Part shown: piece by piece, positions 58,401 to 64,000 of the stretch
How the letters are laid out: every line of letters begins with the position of its first letter
Position numbering within the stretch: the first letter of the stretch is position 1
DNA from: Pyrenopolyporus hunteri
Lineage: Eukaryota; Ascomycota; Sordariomycetes; Xylariales; Hypoxylaceae
DNA: 64,000 nucleotides
NCBI GenBank assembly: GCA_902806595.1
Contig: CADCXC010000037.1
Location: 2,356,001-2,420,000 of the forward strand
Direction: 5' to 3'
The notes under the pieces: generated by a model
Told to the model about the DNA's origin: nothing
The model's input: only the letters and a program-made list of their open reading frames with translations
Database searches by the model: none
Program-made: the position numbers and the translations under genes

Positions 58401-59056
58401 CCGCCGGGGTCAAGCGGACATTCGTTCATGAGTTCCATCTGAGCGTTGTTTGCACCATACAGCCGACATTTGTTGCTTCGCAACATAACGGGCATCCGGG
58501 CTAGCTCGACATCGCGGCGGATGATTTTCTGCTTCTCGCGCGTATATGCGATATCAACGAGGATTTTGGCGGAGTACGTTATGTCCCGTAGACGGCACTC
58601 CATAGGGGTAATGTCGTTCTCGACTCTATATTCATTGAAGTCAGAGCGATCCGGTGGCGCAACCCGGATGTCGATAAATTCGATCCAAAAGCTGCTATCG
58701 ACATCGCTCCTAAGCGTGCGGTTGGCCTTGACAATTTCCTTGATCTCGTGATCCACGAAAAAATTGTATGAGTCGATATGTCTATGCTCATTGGTTAGTA
58801 TCATCGAGGATAGGCCCCTAGGAGTTATTAATATGGCGTAGACACGTACTGTTTCACCAAACCTAGCCAAGAATAATGTTAGCATACTGACTACAACCCG
58901 CATATTCACCATGCAGATCATGCACATACCTTTGACCTTTAAGAACGCGGGAAGTAGCTGATTTTTGTCTTCGACGGTCGAGATAGGGTCAGTCAGCTTC
59001 TTGCCGTTGTAGAAAGGCTCTAAGAGAGCCTCGAATCCGTCATCGATATAAGGCAT
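55469..59056 (-). CDS. rpc2: RNA polymerase III second-largest subunit Rpc2 (Ret1)
   Basis: Three exons, 59056-58930, 58862-58850 and 58781-55469, encode 1150 residues, matching the usual length (yeast Ret1 1149). Rpc2 forms part of the catalytic centre and the clamp/wall of Pol III, which makes tRNA, 5S and U6 RNA. The 13-nt middle exon links FLKVKG to LVKQHIDSYNFFV, a strongly conserved block. Beta-subunit motifs are all present: CPLDPGGYFIINGTEKVI (about 170-190), ASVTSSTHERKSKTYV, LCPSDTPEGEACGLIKNLA, the MSYSGYDIEDALVLNK block, GDKFSSRHGQKGV (about 905) and the C-terminal zinc site CERCGLFGYKGYCGTC (about 1090-1110). MPYAAKLLIQELISMN near the end closes the protein. The NEYRVENDITPMECRLRD stretch and the length separate it from Rpb2 and Rpa2. 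An unspliced reading gives a spurious hydrophobic insert from the two introns. Confidence 0.97.
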   Translation of the reverse strand: MPYIDDGFEALLEPFYNGKKLTDPISTVEDKNQLLPAFLKVKGMCMICMVNMRVVVSMLTLFLARFGETVRVYAILITPRGLSSMILTNEHRHIDSYNFFVDHEIKEIVKANRTLRSDVDSSFWIEFIDIRVAPPDRSDFNEYRVENDITPMECRLRDITYSAKILVDIAYTREKQKIIRRDVELARMPVMLRSNKCRLYGANNAQMELMNECPLDPGGYFIINGTEKVILVQEQLSKNRVIVEADEKNSIITASVTSSTHERKSKTYVTLKKDRIVLQHNVLVEAIPIVIILKALGGLSDYEIMQLVAGSDGRFQDDFAVNFEEATRAGVFTQQQALDYIGARVKMGGRAKQPGAPPQARRSTIEEGLDALANLIIAHIPVEGLDFYPKAIYIALMVRRVLMAHYNPNLVDDRDFVGNKRLELAGQLLSLLFEDLFKNFMTQLKFNVEHALRKQNRAIAVDPLVQVGAQGKHITEGMNRAIQTGNWSVKRFKMDRAGVTHVLSRLSYISALGMMTRISSQFEKTRKVSGPRALQPSQWGMLCPSDTPEGEACGLIKNLALMTHITTNVDEDPVKRWAFTLDSGVEPIRCFSGAQMHKKGTYIVHMNGTPFALSRYPKRFAAKFRTMRRRGWISPFVSINVNTHLSAVHIATDEGRICRPYIIVKNGEAKIKDNHLRLLQAGKVTFDDFLKQGIVEYLDVNEENDALVALYEKDITKATTHLEIEPFTILGAVAGLIPFPHHNQSPRNTYQCAMGKQAIGAIAYNQFNRIDTLLYTMVYPQRPMVISKTIELIHYDKLPAGQNATVVVMSYSGYDIEDALVLNKASCDRGFGRCQVFRKYTADLQKYANGSRERIGDKDDTQSKYNALSNDGLADVGYPVRNGDVLIKKESPVDITPVVGMGSRTQEFRETPLSYRLADPAYVDKVMVTQTERETQLIKVQTRQTRRPELGDKFSSRHGQKGVVGIIVDQEDMPFSDTGLVPDIIMNPHGFPSRMTVGKLLECLTGKASVVKGRKDYGYGDAFRSHPLEQMSSELVSAGFSWEGKDYFTSGITGEPLQAYIFNGPIFYQRLKHMVQDKMHSRSRGPRAILTRQPTEGRSRDGGLRLGEMERDCLIAYGASQLLLERLMISSDATEIDICERCGLFGYKGYCGTCRSSREVARMTMPYAAKLLIQELISMNVGVRLQLEDEFPHPR

Positions 59057-62000
59057 TTTGACGGCCTAGCATTTTTATGCGACCTTGGTTTGCGTGGATG
59101 ATGATAAATTATAAGATGAGTCTTAGAGATCGATATCAGCCTTCACGAAGAGTTCAACGTCTGTGGCGGCGCGTCCCCCACCAAAGAAAAAAAAAGTGGA
59201 GGGGTCGTAGAGGTACCGAAGTGCTAGAGGCAAACTAACCGGATTTGGGAATCCGGGAGGCGGGATTTTTTGCGTAGAGTCAGATTAATAGGTAGGTACT
59301 TACCTAAAGTACCTACCTAGGGAGATAGGTACCCTTTCCCAACATGAACTGCTTTTCCCCTCGGCGTTTATGATCTGCTTATATAAGACACTGGAACTTA
59401 ATCGAGAGCATGAACCAATTAAAATTAACGTGGGGCCAATCTGGGTGCATGAAAAAACTCCATGGGGAACAAGTTACATGTATACCATACAATACCGTAC
59501 TACCTATCAAGATGCCGGATGAGAACCAGAGCATATTTCGAACCTCATACAATGCCCCTTGCCTATAAGGACGACCACGGCGGAAAATTCGCGAAATGCG
59601 GCACGTTAATGGAACCGGTGCAAATTTAAATCTCGATTGAGTGTCGTAGAGCGATATTCATAATTCGTAACTACCTCTAACTGGTAGCCAGACTACCCAG
59701 CATATTCAAGTATGGATATGTGATGATTGTCTCTTCTCCTATACATGCATGTCACCTAGGACGGCCATCTTGTTGCTCTTTTAGTTACCACCGGCCGGAC
59801 CTTTCTTGCCGCTTTGACGTCGACACGCCCTCCCTAACGGGAATACATCTCTATTTTTATGTACTCAACCACCATCCCCTCAATACGTACTCAGCTACCG
59901 GGGAGTTACGTGCGTGAAGAATTCCAACGGGTGGGTAAACGGGGGGGTGGTTGGCCGGGCGCCAAGATCCCAAGCTCATCCATGTTATGAGCCATTTGAG
60001 CCCCTCCTTACCCCTCCATCTCTCATCGAGAGTCTTGCTGCCCCTCGTCTCAACCGCTCCCCGTGCAGCTCGCCCGCATATTCAACTGCAGGAGACTATA
60101 CGCTGTGCTGGCAGATCGATCCGCCATGCATGGTCCTGTGAAGCCGCCTCATCCTCTCAGGTATGGTACAGAAACAGGGGGAAGAATTTTTACGTGCGCT
60201 TTGTATGGTAGCTGCAAAAAATAAACAGAGTGCAGATATTTCGTCATATCTCAGATGACTGCCTGCCTAACATAATGAGAAGCATGGAGCAGGGAGGGGT
60301 CGGGAGGCGGGGGGTATTCAACGAATATCTCTTCGACAAGTAAAACCACGGAATGCTAGACGGCCTATATCTCTAGATCGTTAACGTGCTGACCTGACGC
60401 GCCTTCGTTAGTAATCTCAACGACTCGCTCAACCCAGTTCCAGACCTGGATCCGTCGTGAAAACCGGCCTACATTCGCATCTAGAACTTGGTATTCCCAA
60501 GCCTAGTTTACTTGTCCCCAACATCATATCCAGTCAATGGAATAGCTACTCTAAAATAAGCTTCCCGAGGCGGCAGGGGATTAAAAAGGCTCCCTAGGTC
60601 CTTATATATACGTCACGGGCTACATGTGCTCGGACTTGTTGAATTTTATATCAAGGTCTGCATATTCGGCTCACCTGGGCAGAGCTTAAGCAAGCCACAC
60701 ACAAATGTATGTGCATCGTGATCCACGTATCCGGGGGAGAGGGTTATTGCTCTCCCGGCCAGGCTGGTTGGGTGACGTGCAGAGATGCTCTGCGTGCGGG
60801 CAAAAGTCGGTGAACCAGACAAGGATAGGTTCATGTACTTTGCGTAACCGCCCAAGCCATAGTGTAGCAGGTAAGAATACACAGCTAAGAGCGTATTCTA
60901 TTGTAGTGATACTAATGATAGTTTACCCCAAACGTCTTCGATGTCGCCACTAGAGCAGTCATGGTTAAGAGCCAGGTGCGGGCCACGCTGGAAGAGTAAG
61001 GTGGGTAAGTGGTCATGGAGCTATGTGAGTGGGAAAGGGGATATAGGTAGTCTCAGCTGGACGCCGCTTACGGGCTTAAACCTGGTTGACGACAAGGCAG
61101 TACATGCAAGTGGCGATCCTGATGGCTGCGGGAGGAAATAAGGCAGACGAGATGTGCGAAGTACCGAGATAGTTACGAGAGAAAAAAGGAAGAAGGGTAG
61201 CCAACAGGGGTCGATCAGTATTGAGCCGCGCTAAGAGCTCTTTAAGATCAAGGAATCCTTAGGCTCGATCCGAGACCTTAAGGAGGAAGGACCCTAAAGC
61301 AAGGAGTAGACGTGGGAGATACGCACGCCAATTGTCGACAGGGTACGCTCCGGCAATATGTCAAGTGGCGTTGCATGGTGAAGTGTTGTTCGATACATAT
61401 TCCTAAAGTCGTAGATCGGTGCTATCCTCGGAGCGAGCAACAGGCAAGAGTGGCTCTGGGGAGGGAAGTTGGTCTTTGCACCTGCGCCGCCCTGAGATGC
61501 CATCGACACGTTGTTCTAATGAATGTCGAACAATGTCTCAGAATCTGCCATACAGCGTTTGGTAAGTAGCTCGGATCTGCATTAGTAGCTGCGGGCGCCA
61601 CGAGAGAATTTTGCATGAGTACCTACCTACCTCTTCCTCGTTTCTAACGACCGCATGCCCATGCCGGGTAAATACGCCACTCCAGAAACTGATCAGTAGG
61701 TACCTACGTAGAGACACCAAGAGCTAAACGTTCTCGTCGTTGAGTTCCGGTCTGTTGAAGTCTGGACACTGAAAGATCTGAGAAGCTGTGGTGCAAGCAA
61801 ACAGGTCCCGAATGGGGTGACAAGTCGCCTGTCCAACCAGCGCTCGCCGATGATACTTCCAATTTATAGTTTCTGTACTCTTGCATGCATACGGTCCCTT
61901 GTGGCAGGTATCTGTTGAACCAGAAAGACCGAGCACACATATACCGTCTGACAATACTGATTGAGACGTACATCGAAGCGGGCGTAGGCTTGGGTACCTT

Positions 62001-64000
62001 TTGCTGCAGGACGGCATTGGGCAACCGAACGGGAGCAAAAGATGGATGGGTGAATCATCTTACATGTCGAGTTGGGCTGGGTCGACCCGAGTCCAAGCAC
62101 ATCTGTATGTATCCCTATGCTCCTACACACGACAGATTATGTCGACGGAAACTTGTCGATAGGCTCGGGTTCTTGTTTGCAGTTCGGATACCCAGCACCT
62201 CTCTCTCCCCGCACCAAATTAAAAGCCCATGGAGCGAATAGGTACTACCTAGGTATGTTAGTCCGCACATCGGCCAAGACTTGAACTGGCCGCGCAGCGC
62301 AAGAGAAAGAACTGGGGCCGCACGCTGGTTTGTTTTGATGGGTCTCTGGTCTCTGGTGGTGATAGGTAGGCAGGTAGGTAAGGTTCCGCTCACCGCTCCC
62401 CTCTGGTTTAAGCAGGCCGTTCCCAGCTACCAATCTCGGCCCGCTAATGACGCCAGGGGTTGGCCAGGCAAGGTACCCTACTGTTAATTACCCAAAAGAG
62501 TTTATCAGTGTCACGATATAACGGTCACTTCCATGCGGACCTACTTTGTAAAGCAGGAGGGGTTTATAGGCGTTTTGCTTACCTAGCGTGAGTGCCGTTA
62601 CGAATATTTTGCTTACCTTAGGCAGCGTCCTGAATGGGATGGATCGTAGACGACTCAACCTACAGGAGAGGTATGTATCTTGGTACCTAGGTAGATAGGT
62701 AGGTACGTATTGTAGGTACATATGTATAGTCAAAAAATCCAATAGCACCGAGGCCGTCTCCAGCCGTTGAGGTAGTTTTGCGTCCTATGTTAATGGGGCT
62801 GGACCCCAACTCCACCCTTTTGATTCCCAAGCCGTTGGTTAGAGTTCGCGACCAGCGCCGTTGCTCTTGAGTTCTTAAGAAGGAGGAGAAAAAAAAGAGA
62901 CGAAGCTTGTTGAACTTACATAGAGTGGCGAGTTTAGGAACCGCTTCCACCCGTCAAATTCGGGCGTCTAATTGGCCCAGCCTGGTAGCTCGAATCATAC
63001 CTGGATATACAGTCTAGTATATGTTGAAGCTCCCAATCTCCCCATTTATAGGGCAATTAATTTGTTTGATGTCCCTGGAATTAAATCGGTGAATGCTATT
63101 CGTATATCCGACGTCCTACCATGAGGACACTTACTAATAGTCGATATACGCATGGGAGAACACCAAAGACTTGCAGTTGCTGACTACCCAGGTAAGTATA
63201 CTGTAGTGTAGGTGACAGATATGAGTAGCGCTAAGCAGATGTATTATGTATCCACTTGCAGTCTAAGTTACATTACTCCCATCTTTGAGGAAACACAAAG
63301 CAGAAATTGAAGGCAGGTAAGCACGAAGTTGAAATGGCAGCAGCAGGCCGCGACTTACACATCCTTCAGTCTTATGTGCTAGTATAGGTACGTAACGTTA
63401 GAGCGTTAGGCTCTCTTAAACTGGGCAAGGACCAGGGCATAGGAGGAGAGAGGGGCTAGGGTACCGTACAAGACATGGAGACACACAGAAGACGCATAGC
63501 CTAGGCCACCGTAATCCACCATCTCGCATGTATATGCCCTGTACTCCCTCTGGATCATGTCCCCTTCGACACTTACCACATACATAATACAGGTAGGTGT
63601 TGAATACCTCGAGATACCCGCATTCCACCTACTAGTCTATGTTGAATGTGCCTAGATACATGTAGTATCCCCGTACATTGTACAATACATATTAGACGGT
63701 CGCTTAGAAGCTGGAGACGGGGAACTCAAGTACGGGCATGCGTACAAGGCCTGGACGCGCGCTGTTGTACCACCAAACAGACATCGACCAGGGGTATGGG
63801 AAGGAAGGGCAGAACCGGACTGGAGACAACCATGTAGCAGCGACCAGGGGTGAAGTATAGGTAGGTAGTTATGTGTGTACGTAGTAGAGCTAGGGACTGG
63901 AGGACTGGAGACTGGAGACTCGCAGACTGGAGACGGGCTTACAGAGACTGGAGGAAGGAAAGAGGGTTGGTTGGCGACCTTTTGTCCTAAATTCTAACCT
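59057..64000. other. Gene-poor right flank with simple repeats
   Basis: About 5 kb in which no frame shows domain features. TAGG/CCTA tracts lie at 59290-59335, 61619-61632, 62235-62250, 62360-62380 and 62680-62710. A GGAGACT minisatellite lies at 63895-63955. The first 500 bases are the rpc2 promoter and contain a CCAAT near 59413. A gene starting beyond the right edge cannot be judged. Confidence 0.55.
63895..63955. repeat. GGAGACT minisatellite
   Basis: Imperfect tandem units of ACTGGAG and ACTGGAGACT, interrupted by CGCAG and GGGCTTACAG. At least seven ACTGGAG/GGAGACT copies are visible. Confidence 0.8.

Noticed and set aside
58782..58929. Hydrophobic segment near the N-terminus of the rpc2 frame
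   Set aside because: It is translated intron sequence (GTATGT...CTAG and GTACGT...CATAG). Removing it restores the conserved N-terminal block.
1..64000. CRISPR arrays, rRNA genes and telomere repeats
   Set aside because: No regularly spaced direct repeats, no 5S or rDNA-like blocks and no TTAGGG arrays were seen. The TAGG tracts are not telomeric because they lack the GGG unit and occur in both orientations.

Overview
The window is nuclear DNA of a filamentous ascomycete (Pezizomycotina, most likely a Sordariomycete). The evidence is short GT-AG introns of about 43-90 nt with CTRAC-type branch sites, widely spaced monocistronic genes on both strands, and fungal-specific families: a PDR-type ABC transporter, a SAT4-like seven-TM protein, a 2EXR protein, a Kex2-processed Cys-rich membrane protein and a decayed NLR-like gene with TPRs. 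Intergenic DNA is full of short TAGG/CCTA tracts, and several TA-rich stretches look like old RIP-mutated DNA. Gene models were spliced by hand by matching reading frames, GT/AG signals and family motifs. There is no transcript support.

Layout. 1-276 (-): N-terminus of a gene running off the left edge. 277-10100: gene-poor, repeat-rich DNA. 10101-14877 (+): PDR/CDR ABC multidrug transporter. 15546-17288 (-): SAT4/rhodopsin-like seven-TM protein, convergent to it. 17289-20386: AT-rich gap. 20387-22963 (-): replisome adaptor Ctf4/SepB, divergent from a WD40 protein at 23603-24871 (+). 24872-28169: gap. 28170-31666 (+): large Pro/Ser-rich conserved fungal protein. 32989-34110 (-): Rab GTPase Ypt1. 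35757-36712 (+): conserved, possibly mitochondrial protein, convergent with a 2EXR protein at 36923-37999 (-). 38824-41168 (-): nine-exon, 14-TM MFS transporter. 44522-47198 (+): carnitine acetyltransferase, convergent with a Cys-rich single-pass membrane protein at 48311-49684 (-). 51407-52969 (+): RAD51 paralogue Rad57. About 53290-54692 (-): NLR-like pseudogene. 55469-59056 (-): RNA polymerase III second-largest subunit Rpc2. 59057-64000: no gene recognised, only repeats.

The genes do not form one pathway or a biosynthetic cluster. Housekeeping functions (Ypt1 traffic, Pol III transcription, Ctf4 replication, Rad57 recombination, carnitine-dependent acetyl transfer) are interspersed with accessory membrane proteins (ABC, MFS, SAT4-like, Cys-rich sensor-like). 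The most notable item is the NLR-like relic: an esterase-type N-terminus joined directly to TPRs, with the nucleotide-binding module and the esterase nucleophile region gone and one stop codon that fits RIP. Other points of interest are MBF/SBF-type sites upstream of ctf4 and rad57, tiny exons (11 and 13 nt) in ypt1 and rpc2, and a Cys-rich membrane protein with a Kex2-type site. I found no convincing new multi-gene system.
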